A stretch of 64,000 nt of DNA from Orientallactaga sibirica. Lineage: Eukaryota; Chordata; Mammalia; Rodentia; Dipodidae. The stretch covers positions 7,040,001 through 7,104,000 of the forward strand of contig JAEOAD010000031.1 of the NCBI GenBank assembly GCA_036365145.1. The letters are read 5' to 3'. Under the pieces are notes generated by a model that ran no database searches, was not told where the DNA came from, and saw nothing but the letters and a program-made list of their open reading frames with translations. A program made the translations under genes and the position numbers. Each line of letters starts with the position of its first letter. The first letter of the stretch is position 1. This document shows positions 30,507 through 40,027 of this stretch, one piece after another.

Positions 30507-30722
30507 GAGTTGGAGAGATAGCTTAGCAGTTAAGGCACTTTTCTGTAAAGCCTAAGGACCCAGGTTCAATTCCCCAGTACCCATGGAAGCCAGATGCACA
30601 AGAAGGCACAGGCATCTGGAGTTCATTTGCAGTGGCTAGAGGACCTGGTGCGCCCATTCTCTCTATATATGCATATGCCTCACTTTCTCTCTCTCTTTCT
30701 CTGTCAAATATATATATATTTT
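30507..30722 (+). mobile_element. B2-like SINE
   Basis: Second sense copy in tandem, with an (AT)n tail. Confidence 0.92.
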
Positions 30723-30729
30723 TAAATGA

Positions 30730-31085
30730 AGGGCTGGAAGATGGCTCAGAGGATAAAGTGCTTGCTACTTAATTTGAAGTACCTGAGTTTGGATTCCTAG
30801 CACCCATGTAAAAGTTGAAAGCAGTGACGGGCTTTTGTAATCCCAGCATGCTGACAACGAGATGGGAGGCAGAGACAGAATTTCTTGCAAGCTTACAAGC
30901 TTGAAACTCACTGACCAGATAGCCTGGCAAGAGTAGCAGTGGATGAAAACAACAATGAGAATGAGAGACCCTGCCTCAGAAAACAAGGTGGAAAGTGAGG
31001 GCCAACACCCTCTGACTTACACACACATGCCATGGCACATATGTGCATACACACACACACATGAACACATGTGAACACACCAGAA
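30730..31085 (+). mobile_element. B4/RSINE-like SINE
   Basis: 'gggctggaagatggctcagagg... aatcccagcatgctgac... ctctgacttacacacacatgcc', a near-complete composite SINE. Confidence 0.7.
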
Positions 31086-31113
31086 TAGTTAACTAATTAA
31101 AAAGAATTCTAAA

Positions 31114-31305
31114 GGGCTGGGAAGATGGCTCGGTGTTAAAGGTGCTTGCTTGCAAAAACCTGATGGCCTGAGTTCAATTCCCCAGTACTTACATAAAGCC
31201 AGATGCACAATGTGGCTCACACATCTGGAATTCATTTGCTGCAGCAGGAGGCCCTGGCATGTCCATACTCTCTCTGTCTCACACACAAATAAAAATATTT
31301 GGGAG
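31114..31305 (+). mobile_element. B2-like SINE
   Basis: Sense copy with short CT tract. Confidence 0.9.
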
Positions 31306-31339
31306 GGGGGATAAGAACACTTAATATGAGTTCTACCTT

Positions 31340-31375
31340 TATTTTTTTTTTTTTTTTTTAGAAAAAGCACAAGCA

Positions 31376-31406
<31 letters not shown>

Positions 31407-31592
31407 ATTGGAGCACCAAGGCCTCAGCCACTGCAATCGAACTCCATATGCTTGCACCACCTAGTGGGCAAGGGCAACCTTGTGCTTGCCTCACCTTTGT
31501 GTGTCTGGCTTTAGTGGGATCTGGAGAGTCAAACATGGGTCCTTAGGCTTCACAGGCAAGTGCCTTAACCACCAAGCCATATCTCCAGCCCT
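31340..31592 (-). mobile_element. B2-like SINE, long subfamily
   Basis: 'cctagtgggcaagggcaaccttgtgcttgcctcacc' is the long-form segment in antisense. Confidence 0.92.
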
Positions 31593-31599
31593 AATATAT

Positions 31600-31752
31600 A
31601 TAATTTTTTTTTCAAGATAGGGTTTCACTCTAGCCCAGGCTGACCTGGAATTCACTATGTAGTCTCAGGGTGGTCTCAAACTCATGGAGATCCTGCTACC
31701 TCTGTCTCCCAAGTGCTGGGATTAAAGGTGTGCTCCACCATGCCTGGCTCAG
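31600..31752 (-). mobile_element. B1-like SINE
   Basis: Antisense B1; the 'cagccctaa' on each side is a possible duplication. Confidence 0.93.
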
Positions 31753-31785
31753 CCCTAAAAATATTTTTTAAAACATCTTTAAAAT

Positions 31786-31955
31786 GAGCCGGGTGTGGTG
31801 GCGCACGCCTTTAATCCCAGCACTTGGGAGGCAGAGGTAGGAGGATCGCCGAGAGTTCGAGGCCACCCTGAGACTACATAGTTAATTCCAGGTCAGCCTG
31901 GACCAGAGTGAGACCCTACCTTGCAAAACCAAAAAAAAAAAGATAAAAAAAAAAA
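31786..31955 (+). mobile_element. B1-like SINE
   Basis: Young-looking copy with 'gatcgccgagagttcgagg', 'catagttaattccagg' and 'cctggaccagagtg'. This sub-form is shared with 28072 and 56018. 'ctttaaaatga' flanks both ends. Confidence 0.95.
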
Positions 31956-32042
31956 TCTTTAAAATGAATACCTCAGTACCTAGCCTGGCCCTGGTACACA
32001 GGAACTTCTTTTGGATTGCTTTCTTTAGCAACCTCACTGTAG

Positions 32043-32046
<4 letters not shown>

Positions 32047-32098
<52 letters not shown>
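32047..32098. repeat. (TC)n microsatellite
   Basis: About 24 uninterrupted TC units. Confidence 0.97.
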
Positions 32099-32100
<2 letters not shown>

Positions 32101-32918
32101 CTCCTGGCCACTTGTGCAGGCTCTCCCCAGCCTGGTGTCCTATGAATGTTGAAAGTTTGGTCAAGCTGACCTTGGTCTCTCTCAAGGCTGAGGGAACTGG
32201 GCAAGTGACAGGGTTAGCAATCTAGGAAACAGTCATCTGACATCTGAAAGTCAGGCGGCAGCCCCTCCTCCGCACCTCCCGCCCAGCAGATGGGACCTGG
32301 TGAGCTTGCTGGCTCCCTCGCTCCCTCAACAAAAGAGGTGACAGATTGGATCCCCGGGACTCACAGTGTGAGAACACGCGCAGCCGGCAGAAATCTCAGC
32401 TTACAAATTTAGGTGCTCATGAGGGTTAGCTTTGCTAGTCTATTAGACTGGAAGAGATTAACCCCGATTCCTGGAGGTACGCTCCCTATGCCTCCTGCCC
32501 CACAAACCCATAATGCCTGCCATTCTTAAGTCTTGGGCTGCACCACTCCATTTCATCGCTAGCCGCATATTTATCTGTATCCCCTGGCTCCCACGCTCAG
32601 AGCCTCTGCAAGCTCCATCTCAACTCCCAGCCCTTACCTAGACGCTCTGCTTGGTCCTTCCCTCAGGTCACATGTGTAACTCCTAGGAGCCCCCAGGGAG
32701 CCAGGCAAGGTCTGCTCTGCTCCTGGAAACTATGGCCTCACTCTGCTCCCATGCCCAGAGGAATGGGGGTACCTGGTCCTTTGCCCTTTCTCCAAGTTCC
32801 TTTGTCTCTTCAGAAGGTCCTCTGTGCCTGGGAACGATGAGCCAGACCTGGGGAAACAGTCCAGGAACACGGCTCGCATTCTGTGGGTCACTTTTATTTA
32901 ATGCGCTATCATAGCCCT

Positions 32919-33060
32919 GCCCAGAGTCAGCGAGCCCAGAGTCAGCGAGCCCAGAGTCAGCGAGCCCAGAGTCAGCGAGCCCAGAGTCAGCGAGCCCAGA
33001 GTCAGCGAGCCCAGAGTCAGCGAGCCCAGAGTCAGCGAGCCCAGAGTCAGCGAGCCCAGA
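32919..33060. repeat. Perfect 15-bp minisatellite, 9.5 copies
   Basis: The unit GCCCAGAGTCAGCGA is repeated nine times without a single change, plus a partial 'gcccaga'. Because 15 is divisible by three, frames stay open on both strands: (AQSQR)n on plus within 32883-33383 and (GLADS)n on minus within 32683-33162. Perfect identity suggests recent expansion and probable length polymorphism. Confidence 0.97.
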
Positions 33061-33129
33061 GCCCACTCCCTGCACGTGTGGAGGGATGGAAAAAAGATGC
33101 AAGGGGTGGGGGAGGGGGGTTGGACTCAC

Positions 33130-33379
33130 AGGTGAGCATACCAAAATACCCCAACCAGACATCCTTGCTGGTTGCCTTCAAGCCCAGCTCTTTTTCCAGT
33201 AGCAAAGTCACCTCATGTAGGGTGTCAGGTAGAGCTCTGACAAGGTGGGCTGTCACCTTCGGAGGACTGCTGCCTGTCCTTTCCACCCATTCTTCTTGGC
33301 CCACAGTGGGGCTGGGAGAGCATCGACCCGAAAGGGTACAGGCAGGGCCCTTGGCACTCATCTGGTGGCTCGCAGAGGC
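33130..33379 (-). other. Candidate exon, minus strand
   Basis: The minus-strand frame 33047-33361 (104 codons) includes a stretch of ordinary amphipathic composition (HLVRALPDTLHEVTLLLEKE). On the minus strand a strong donor-like CACCT|GTGAGT lies at 33130/33129 and an acceptor-like TTTTAG at about 33380. I do not recognise the protein. The plus strand also has a donor-like CAG|GTGAGC two bases away, so the signal is ambiguous. Confidence 0.2.
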
Positions 33380-33572
33380 CTAAAAGCATACTGTGACGAA
33401 TGCTGGGATCAGTGTGGGACAAAGCAATGGCTCAGGGCAAATAAGGAAGGGTTAGCAGGAGGGGAGCTGGAAGTCTTCTCAGAGAAGGTGGCATTGGGTG
33501 ATTTAGAGGATTTAGATGGATGAGAGGTAGGTGTGGGTGGGAGGGTGACAGGGTGCAGAAAGTGTGTTCAGT

Positions 33573-33738
33573 AGCCGGGTTGGTGGCGCACGCCTTTAAT
33601 CCCAGCACTTGGGAGGCAGAGGTTAGGAGGGAGGATCGCGGTGAGTTTGAGGCCACCCTGAGACTACATAGTGAATTCCAGGTCAGCCTGGGCTAGAGCG
33701 AAACCCTACATCAAAAAGCAAACAAACAAACCAGAAAG
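33573..33738 (+). mobile_element. B1-like SINE
   Basis: Complete B1 with (AAAC)n tail. Confidence 0.94.
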
Positions 33739-33802
33739 GGTATTTGGGGCTTCTACTCTAAAAGCAGAAGCTGTTTGTTTTTGTTTAAATTTTTTTTGTG
33801 TG

Positions 33803-34033
33803 TGGGCTGGAGAGATGGCCTAGTGGTTAAGTGCTTGCCTTTGAAGCCTAAGGACCTTGGTTCAAGGCTGGATTCCCCGGTGCCCACATAAGCCAGATGC
33901 ACAAGGTGGTGCATGCATCTGGAGTTCATTTGCAGTGGCTGGAGGCCCTGGTACACCCATTCTCTCTCTCTGCCTCTTTCTCTCTCTCTGTCTGTCACTT
34001 TCAGAAAAATAAATAAAAGTAAAAACAAAAAAA
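33803..34033 (+). mobile_element. B2-like SINE
   Basis: Sense copy; the 'caaggctggattcccc' variant of the B-box segment is also seen at 10340 and 20945 (antisense). Confidence 0.93.
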
Positions 34034-34035
34034 TT

Positions 34036-34243
34036 TTTTGTTTATTTTAATTTATTTGAGAAAGAGGCAGAGAGAGAGAGAGGAGAATGGGCATGCTAGG
34101 GCCTCCAGCCACTGCAAACGAACTCCAGATACATGCACCACCTTGTGCATCTGGCTTACGTGGGTACTGGGGAATCCAGCCTTGAACCAAGGTCGTTAGG
34201 CTTCACAGGCAAGTGCTTAACCACTAAGCCATCTCTCTAGCCC
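34036..34243 (-). mobile_element. B2-like SINE
   Basis: Antisense copy, back to back with the previous one and capable of a long hairpin with it. Confidence 0.93.
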
Positions 34244-34315
34244 CTATTTTTTTTTCCAGTATTGGGGTTGGAACCCAGGGCCTCATGCATGCTCAGCTGC
34301 TCTTCCAGCTCTTGG
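34244..34315 (-). mobile_element. ID/B4-type fragment
   Basis: 'ggaacccagggcctcatgcatgc' antisense SINE head. Confidence 0.5.
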
Positions 34316-34834
34316 GGTTTTCAATTCTCAAGCTGAAGCACAGACTAGGTGATAACATATTTGAGGGAGGAGTGTAAAACCAAGAGTGCAGAGCTGTGGA
34401 CAAGGTGGCAAAACTCTTTATTGGTATCAGGTGGTTCTGGGCAGGTTTGGCAGCCCATTGTCAGCTTTCCAGTGGTGCATGCACTGGTTAGCAGGTGCCC
34501 ATCCCTCCACAGGTTACAGCCTCCCTATCTCATACTTCCTCCATGGCAGGATAGAAGTGTGAACACATGGGTCTCATCCCATGCTGTGAGAATGAGTTAA
34601 TGAGCGTAAAGGGCTTAAACTAGCACCTACATAGTAGTAATAGCTCAGGGGACATTAGTGTTGTGGATGATGGTGACAGTTGTGATGATGGGCTCCCCCT
34701 CTACCAACCATCCAGACCTGTGAACCCCAGCTCTTAATGTTGGGGACAGAACAATTCCCTAAATATCAGTTTTCTAAGTTACTAAATATTCTGATTTGCT
34801 CATTCTAGGGAAATTTCCCTTTCATGTTTTCCAT
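34316..34834. other. Non-repeat stretch, nothing recognised
   Basis: No supported frame or repeat. Confidence 0.45.
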
Positions 34835-34854
34835 AAATATGAGCATATACTTTT

Positions 34855-35095
34855 TTTTTTTTTTTTTGGAGAGAGACAGAAAGAGAGGGAGAGGAAGACA
34901 GATAGAGATGGGCGCGCCAGCAGCCTCTCAGCTGCTGCGAATGTAATCCAGATGTGTGCGCCCCCTTGTGGTCAAGTGCAGAATTGCGCCCTTGCATCAC
35001 TTTGCATCTGGCTAAACGTGGGACCTGGAGATTGGAGCCAGCATTCTTAGGCTTAGGAGTCAGGCACCTTAACTGCTAAGCCATCTCTCCAGCCC
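34855..35095 (-). mobile_element. B2-like SINE, long subfamily, with 20-bp target duplication
   Basis: Antisense long-form copy. The 20 bases aaatatgagcatatactttt occur exactly at 34835-34854 and again at 35096-35115, so the insertion is recent. Confidence 0.96.
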
Positions 35096-35202
35096 AAATA
35101 TGAGCATATACTTTTAATGAATATACCAATAAAACATTCAGTAATATACTCTTTGTGGATATAAATAAGAGAATGAAAATCCTAAAGTATCAAGTGATGC
35201 TT

Positions 35203-35416
35203 ATTTTTTAAAAGATTTTATTTTTATTTATTTATTAGAGACAGAGAGAGGGGGAGAGTGAGGATGGTTACGCCAGGGCCTCCAGCCACTGCAAATGAAC
35301 TCCAGACACATGTGCCTCCTTGTGCATCTGGCTTATGTGGGACCTGGAGAATCAAACCAGGATCCTTAGGCTTAGGAGGCATGTGCCTTAACCACTAAGC
35401 CATCTCTCCAGCCCAA
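35203..35416 (-). mobile_element. B2-like SINE
   Basis: Antisense copy; 'atgatgcttattttt'-type words flank it. Confidence 0.93.
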
Positions 35417-35429
35417 ATGATGCTTATTT

Positions 35430-35628
35430 TTGAGATGGCTTAGTGGTTAAGGTGCTTGCCTGTGAAGCATAAGGACCCAGGTTCAATTTCCCAGTACCCA
35501 TATAAGCCAGATGCACAAGGTGGCACATGCATCTGGAGTTTGTTTGCAGTGGCTAGAGGCCCTGATGCGCCTGTTCATTTTCTCTCTCTCACTTTCAAAT
35601 AAATTTAAAAAAAATACTTTAAAAAAGA
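35430..35628 (+). mobile_element. B2-like SINE, head truncated
   Basis: Starts at 'gagatggcttagtgg'; otherwise complete. Confidence 0.92.
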
Positions 35629-35636
35629 ATCCATTT

Positions 35637-35785
35637 GAGCCAAACATGGCGGGGCACACCTTTAATCCCAGCACTTGGGAGACAGAGGTAGGTGGATTGC
35701 CTGAGTTCGAGGTCACCCTGAGACTACATAGTGAATTCGAGGTCAGCCTGGGCTAGAGTGAGACCCTACCTAGAATAAGCCAAAA
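35637..35785 (+). mobile_element. B1-like SINE
   Basis: Complete B1 whose tail has expanded into the following microsatellite. Confidence 0.94.
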
Positions 35786-35830
<45 letters not shown>

Positions 35831-35944
35831 GACAAAGAAAGAAAGAAAGAAAGAGACAAAGAAAGAAAGAAAGAAAGAAAGGAAGGAAGGAAGGAAGGAA
35901 GGAAGGAGAGAAAGAAAGAAGGAAAGAAGGAAAGAAAGAAAGAA
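35786..35944. repeat. (GAAA)n/(GGAA)n purine microsatellite, about 160 bp
   Basis: Pure purine strand: GAAA units with GACA interruptions, then GGAA, then GAAA. It has grown from the B1 tail. The serine/phenylalanine-rich minus frames over it are artefacts. Confidence 0.97.
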
Positions 35945-36029
35945 TACATTTGTAAAAAGAATATATTCAGACTTAGAAAAACTTTCTTCATAATTACTTG
36001 ATAAATTTGCCAAAAGTAACACATATCTC

Positions 36030-36288
36030 TAAATTGTGTGTGTGTACTTGTGTGCATGTGGTACAGAGGACAACCTTGGATATTATCCTTAGGAATGCCA
36101 TCCACTTCATCTGAGACCAAGTCTCATTGGCCTGGAGCTCAAGCGTCAGTGAGCTTCTGTCTCTGCCTCTCTAGTCCTGGAGCCTGCTACTCTGTCCAGA
36201 ATTAACGTGAGCACTGGGAACTGATCTCAGGTGCTCAGGCTTTTGAGGCAAGCACTTTACTAGCTGAGCTCTCTCTCCAACACATCCA
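36030..36288 (-). mobile_element. B4/RSINE-like SINE
   Basis: 'gtggtacagaggacaaccttgg... gaatgccatccacttcatctgagaccaagtctcattggcctggagctc... gaggcaagcactttac' is a complete antisense composite SINE. Confidence 0.75.
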
Positions 36289-36415
36289 TTGAACATTTCT
36301 AGCCACCCAACCACCAAATAGCTATTTACTGAAGGCTAATCCATGCTTTCACTAAGGACATGGTGTGACTGAGCAGACCCAGTCCTGGCTCTCATCCAAC
36401 ACTTAGGTTCCAGGC

Positions 36416-36480
36416 TTGGAGTGCCTAGCACGCCGAAGGCCCTGAATTCAACCCCCAACTTAAACAAAACAACCCACAAG
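36416..36480 (+). mobile_element. ID-like SINE fragment
   Basis: 'ggagtgcctagcacgccgaaggccctgaattcaacccc' plus an A-rich tail. Confidence 0.6.
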
Positions 36481-36647
36481 AAGCCTTACAGTCTAGTAGG
36501 GGAAGCGTTAATAAGTCAAATGATCATTCCAAAACTAACCTCTGCAATTGCAGCTATGACCAGAACTATTACTTTCTGATATGCTGCGTGTTATTTCCCA
36601 CTTTGGTTGGGTTTTGTGTTTTTTTTTGGGGGGGGAATTATCTGCTT

Positions 36648-36864
36648 TTTTAAAAAAAAATAGTTTATTTATTTATTTATTTGAGAGAGAGAGGAAGAGG
36701 CAGAAAGAGCAAATGGGCATGCCAGGGCCTCCAGCCACTGCAAACGAACTCCAGATGCATGTGCCCCCTTGTGCATCTGGTTTACGTGGGTCCTGGGGAA
36801 TTGAACCTGGTTCTTAGGCTTCACAAGCAAATGCCTTAACTGCTAAGCCATTTCCCCAATCCCC
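36648..36864 (-). mobile_element. B2-like SINE
   Basis: Antisense copy with an A9 plus (TTTA)n tail. Confidence 0.92.
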
Positions 36865-36872
36865 CCTTTTAT

Positions 36873-37026
36873 TTCATTTTTTTTTTTTTTGAGGTAGGGT
36901 CTCACTCTAGCTCACACTGACCTGGAATTCACTATGTAGTCTCAGGGTGGCCTTGAATTCACGGCAATCCTCCTACCGATGCCTCCCGAGAGCTGGGATT
37001 AAAGGCCTGTGCCACCACGCCCAGCG
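36873..37026 (-). mobile_element. B1-like SINE
   Basis: Antisense B1, T-run at left. Confidence 0.94.
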
Positions 37027-37027
37027 G

Positions 37028-37152
37028 ATTATTTGCTTATTTTGAGATAGAGACTCCTTACATAGCCCAGGCTGGCCTCAAACTTCTAGCAATCCTCCTG
37101 CCTCTGCTTCCCAAGTGCTGGGTTTACAGGTGTGGACCAACATGTTGGCTCA
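37028..37152 (-). mobile_element. Old B1-like SINE
   Basis: 'gagatagagactccttacatagcccaggctggcctc'. Confidence 0.65.
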
Positions 37153-37247
37153 CTGTGTTATGGTGACTGTATGAGCTCTCTTGCCTTACTTGTCATATCC
37201 TTTCCTGCCTTCTCTATGGGACACATCCCAATTGTCTTTTAAGAGCC

Positions 37248-37368
37248 CTCAGCTGGATGTGGTGGTCCATGCCTATAATCCTAGTACTTGGGAGGTAGAG
37301 ACTGGAGGATCAGGAATTCAATGTTATCTTCAGCTACATACATAGAAGCTATGGGCTACATGAGACTC

Positions 37369-37399
<31 letters not shown>

Positions 37400-37422
37400 C
37401 AAAACAAAACAAAACAAAACAA
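37248..37422 (+). mobile_element. Old B1-like SINE with (CAAAA)n tail
   Basis: 'cagctggatgtggtggtcc' head; the tail carries about 11 CAAAA units at 37368-37422. Confidence 0.75.
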
Positions 37423-37684
37423 GCCCGCCCCAGTCCAACAGCACTCATGCACTCATCCTGTTACTTCTGCTCTGATTAGTCCCGTCCCTAGGGAACACTG
37501 TGCTCTTGTTTATGTTCTAGCAGGGCTCTATAAGCTCCTAGTAGAGATCGCATAAATCCACATATATTGCGTGGTTTTATGTCTCTTCTATGACATTGTG
37601 AGCTTGTCAGAGTCTGGATTTCTGTCTTCAATCACCAGCATGTCCAAAAAGATCATGATAATAATGACAATAAGAAAATAAAGT

Positions 37685-37800
37685 GACATTGGTGTGCACG
37701 CCTTTAATCCCAGCACTCAGAAGGCATGAGTTCGAGGCCACCCTGAGGCTACAGAGTGAATTTCAGGTCAGCCTGGGCTAGTGTGAGACCCTACCTCAAA
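37685..37800 (+). mobile_element. B1-like SINE
   Basis: B1 with a shortened middle; its tail continues as the purine tract. Confidence 0.9.
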
Positions 37801-37885
37801 AAACAAAACAAAACAAAACAACGAAAGGAAGGAAGGAAGGAAGGGAGAGAGGGAGGGAGAGAGGGAGGGAGAGAGAGAGAGAGAG

Positions 37886-37932
<47 letters not shown>

Positions 37933-37991
37933 AAAAGAAAAGAAAAGAAAAGAAAAGAAAAGAAAAAGAAAAGAAAAGAAAAGAAAGAGAA
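37801..37991. repeat. Composite purine microsatellite
   Basis: Ordered blocks: (CAAAA), (GGAA), (GAGAGGGAGG), (GA), (GAAA) and (AAAAG). About 170 bases without a pyrimidine on the plus strand after the first block. Confidence 0.97.
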
Positions 37992-38355
37992 ATGACCATC
38001 GTGACATGGAAAAATGTCCCCGGGGCACCCATCACGGGGAAGGCGACCCATTTACATTCTTATCTCCTTTTAAAGCCTCTTTAAAATTTTATCCCATGAT
38101 AGAGAGATTCAAAAATCAGCAGGAAGGAGGACGCGCAGTGGAGACAGGGGCTGCAGCAGTCAAACTAGACACTGGGTGCTGCTGACCAGATAGTTTCCAG
38201 ACAACCTCAGCCTGGGTCACAGCATGCAGCTGCCATGTTGCCAGCAGCCAAGTGATGCTTTTTGGCCTGGTGCAGAGTTTGCACAATGTCGCATTCGTAC
38301 CCCAGCATCTAGCACTGCTGGCAGGTAGAGAGTAGACACTTAAGAAAATACAGAT
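37992..38355. other. Non-repeat stretch, nothing recognised
   Basis: Frames on the minus strand, for example 38116-38394, have no recognisable domain and overlap a B1. Confidence 0.4.
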
Positions 38356-38357
38356 TG

Positions 38358-38502
38358 AGCAGGGCATAGTGGTGCATGCCTTTGATCCCAGCACTGGGGA
38401 GGCAGAGGTAGGAGGATTGCTGTGAGTTTGAGGCCAGACCGCATGTGAATTCCAGGTCAGCCTGAGCTAAAAGGAGACCCTATTTTGGAAAGAAGAAAGA
38501 AA

Positions 38503-38546
<44 letters not shown>

Positions 38547-38562
38547 AGAAGGAAGGAAGACC
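38358..38562 (+). mobile_element. B1-like SINE with (GAAA)n tail
   Basis: B1 with a small deletion ('ccagaccgcatgtgaattcc') and about 70 bases of GAAA/GGAA tail. Confidence 0.92.
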
Positions 38563-38586
38563 AGTTGAATTAAAGATGACTGTAGG

Positions 38587-38800
38587 GGGCTGGAGAGATG
38601 GCTAAGCAGTTAAGGCACTTTCCTGCAAAGCCAAAGGACCCAGGTTCAATTCCACAAGACCCACGTAAGCCAGATGCACAAGGGGCGCATGCGTCTGGAG
38701 TTCGTTTGCAGTGGCTCGAGGCCCTGGCGCACCCATTCTCTTTCCCTGTCTCTCTCAAATAAATAAATTAATTAAAATAAAATAAAATAAAATAAGACTG
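38587..38800 (+). mobile_element. B2-like SINE
   Basis: Sense copy. 'agactgtagggctgg'/'gatgactgtagggggctgg' at the heads of this and the next copy suggest serial insertion in one target. Confidence 0.93.
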
Positions 38801-38802
38801 TA

Positions 38803-39002
38803 GGGCTGGAGAGATAGCTTAGTGGTTAAGGCGTATGCCTGTGAAGCCTAAGGACCCCAGTTTGATGCTCCAGGTCCCACATAAGCCAGATGTACATGGT
38901 GGCACATACATCTGGCTTTCGTTTGCAGTGGCTGGAGGCCCTGATGAGCCCATTCTCTCTCCCTCTCTCAGTCTCTAATAAATAAATAAATAAAATCTTT
39001 AA
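38803..39002 (+). mobile_element. B2-like SINE
   Basis: Sense copy. The 'aaagatgactgta' at 38571 recurs at 39000, bounding the pair. Confidence 0.93.
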
Positions 39003-39093
39003 AGATGACTGTAATAAGCAACCAAACCCTCTTCTTTCCTGGTCCTTGCCCTTATGACACACCTCCTCCTGGCTGCCACTGTCACCCCTACAG

Positions 39094-39296
39094 GACGGAA
39101 CTACCCTTCCCTAGGGAATGGAGAGGCAAAGGATGATGGTCAAGGATCTCTGGAAGAAGCAGGACTTCGTTTTGATGAGCTGAATGAGCTGTGGTCTTGG
39201 ACCCAGAGGTTACCTGGCCAGCCACTGAGCTCAAGGAAGAGTACAAAGACTGGGGACAAGAATGACGGCCAGCTTCAGAAAATTGTGGTTTTGTAA
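39094..39296 (+). other. Candidate terminal exon-like open frame
   Basis: An acceptor-like 'cactgtcacccctacag' precedes a frame that stays open to a TAA at about 39294. The translated stretch (GLRFDELNELWSWTQRL and neighbours) is acidic and not low-complexity. I do not recognise it. It may be chance, since the non-repeat interval is only about 290 bp. Confidence 0.18.
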
Positions 39297-39408
39297 GCTG
39301 TGCTGGTACATTCCTATAATCCTAGTGGTAGGGAGGCTGAGGCTGGAGGATATTGAGTTCAAAGCCAGCCTGAACTACATAATGAGACCTTGCCTTAAAA
39401 AAAAATAA
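39297..39408 (+). mobile_element. Old B1-like SINE
   Basis: 'aagctgtgctggtacattcctataatccta', diverged. Confidence 0.7.
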
Positions 39409-39410
39409 TA

Positions 39411-39575
39411 AGCTGGACATGGTGGCACATGCCTTTAATCCCAGCCCTAGGGAGACAGAGGTAGGAGGAGCGCCGTGAGTTCGAGGCCAGATTGAGACTA
39501 CATAGTGAATTCCAGGTCAGCCTGGGCTAGAGTGAGACCCTACCAAAAAACAAACAAACAAAAATAATAATAAAG
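39411..39575 (+). mobile_element. B1-like SINE
   Basis: Complete B1 with (CAAA)n/(AAT)n tail. Confidence 0.94.
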
Positions 39576-39577
39576 AG

Positions 39578-39622
39578 ATCCTGGTGCACCCATGCTCGCT
39601 CTTAAGAAAGAAAAAAAAAATA
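39578..39622 (+). mobile_element. B2-like 3' fragment
   Basis: 'atcctggtgcacccatgctcgctctt' is the end of a B2 body. Confidence 0.55.
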
Positions 39623-39627
39623 GCCTA

Positions 39628-39838
39628 CTATTTATTTATTTCTGAGAGAGAGAGAGGCAGATAAAGAGATAGAGAAAGAGAGAGAATGGGCATGTCAGGG
39701 TCTCTTGCCACTGCAACCGAATTCCAGACACATGTGCCACCATGTGCATTTGGCTTTATGTGGGTACTGGGGAATCGAACTAGGGTCCTTAGGCTTTCTA
39801 GGCGAGTGCCTTAACCACTGAACCATCTCTCTAGCCCC
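39628..39838 (-). mobile_element. B2-like SINE
   Basis: Antisense copy ending 'ccatctctctagcccc'. Confidence 0.93.
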
Positions 39839-39847
39839 AAAACCTAT

Positions 39848-40011
39848 TTTTTTTTTTTTTTTTTTTGGTTTTGTGAGGTAGGGTCTCACTCTGGTCCAGG
39901 CTGACCTGGAATTCACTATGTAGTCTCAGGGTGGCCTTGAACTCTCAGCGATCCTCCTACCTCTGCCTCCCGAGTGCTGGGATTAAAGGCGTGCGCCACC
40001 ACGCCCGGCTT
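39848..40011 (-). mobile_element. B1-like SINE
   Basis: Well-conserved copy with T22. 'ccaaaacctattttt' and 'ccaaaacctactttt' flank it. Confidence 0.96.
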
Positions 40012-40027
40012 CCAAAACCTACTTTTT

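Larger units (their letters stand above)
32100..33570. other. Non-repeat, GC-richer island of about 1.5 kb
   Basis: One of the longest SINE-free stretches in the window. It holds a 15-bp minisatellite and a candidate exon (separate entries). No recognised protein family. Confidence 0.6.

Noticed and set aside
32883..33060. CRISPR-like array of 15-bp units
   Set aside because: Units are contiguous with no spacers; it is a minisatellite in a mammalian genome.
35753..36120. Ser/Phe/Leu-rich frames that look like membrane proteins
   Set aside because: They are translations of the (GAAA)n microsatellite complement.
37756..38051. Lys/Glu/Arg-rich frame and its Ser/Phe-rich complements
   Set aside because: Purine microsatellite, not coding.
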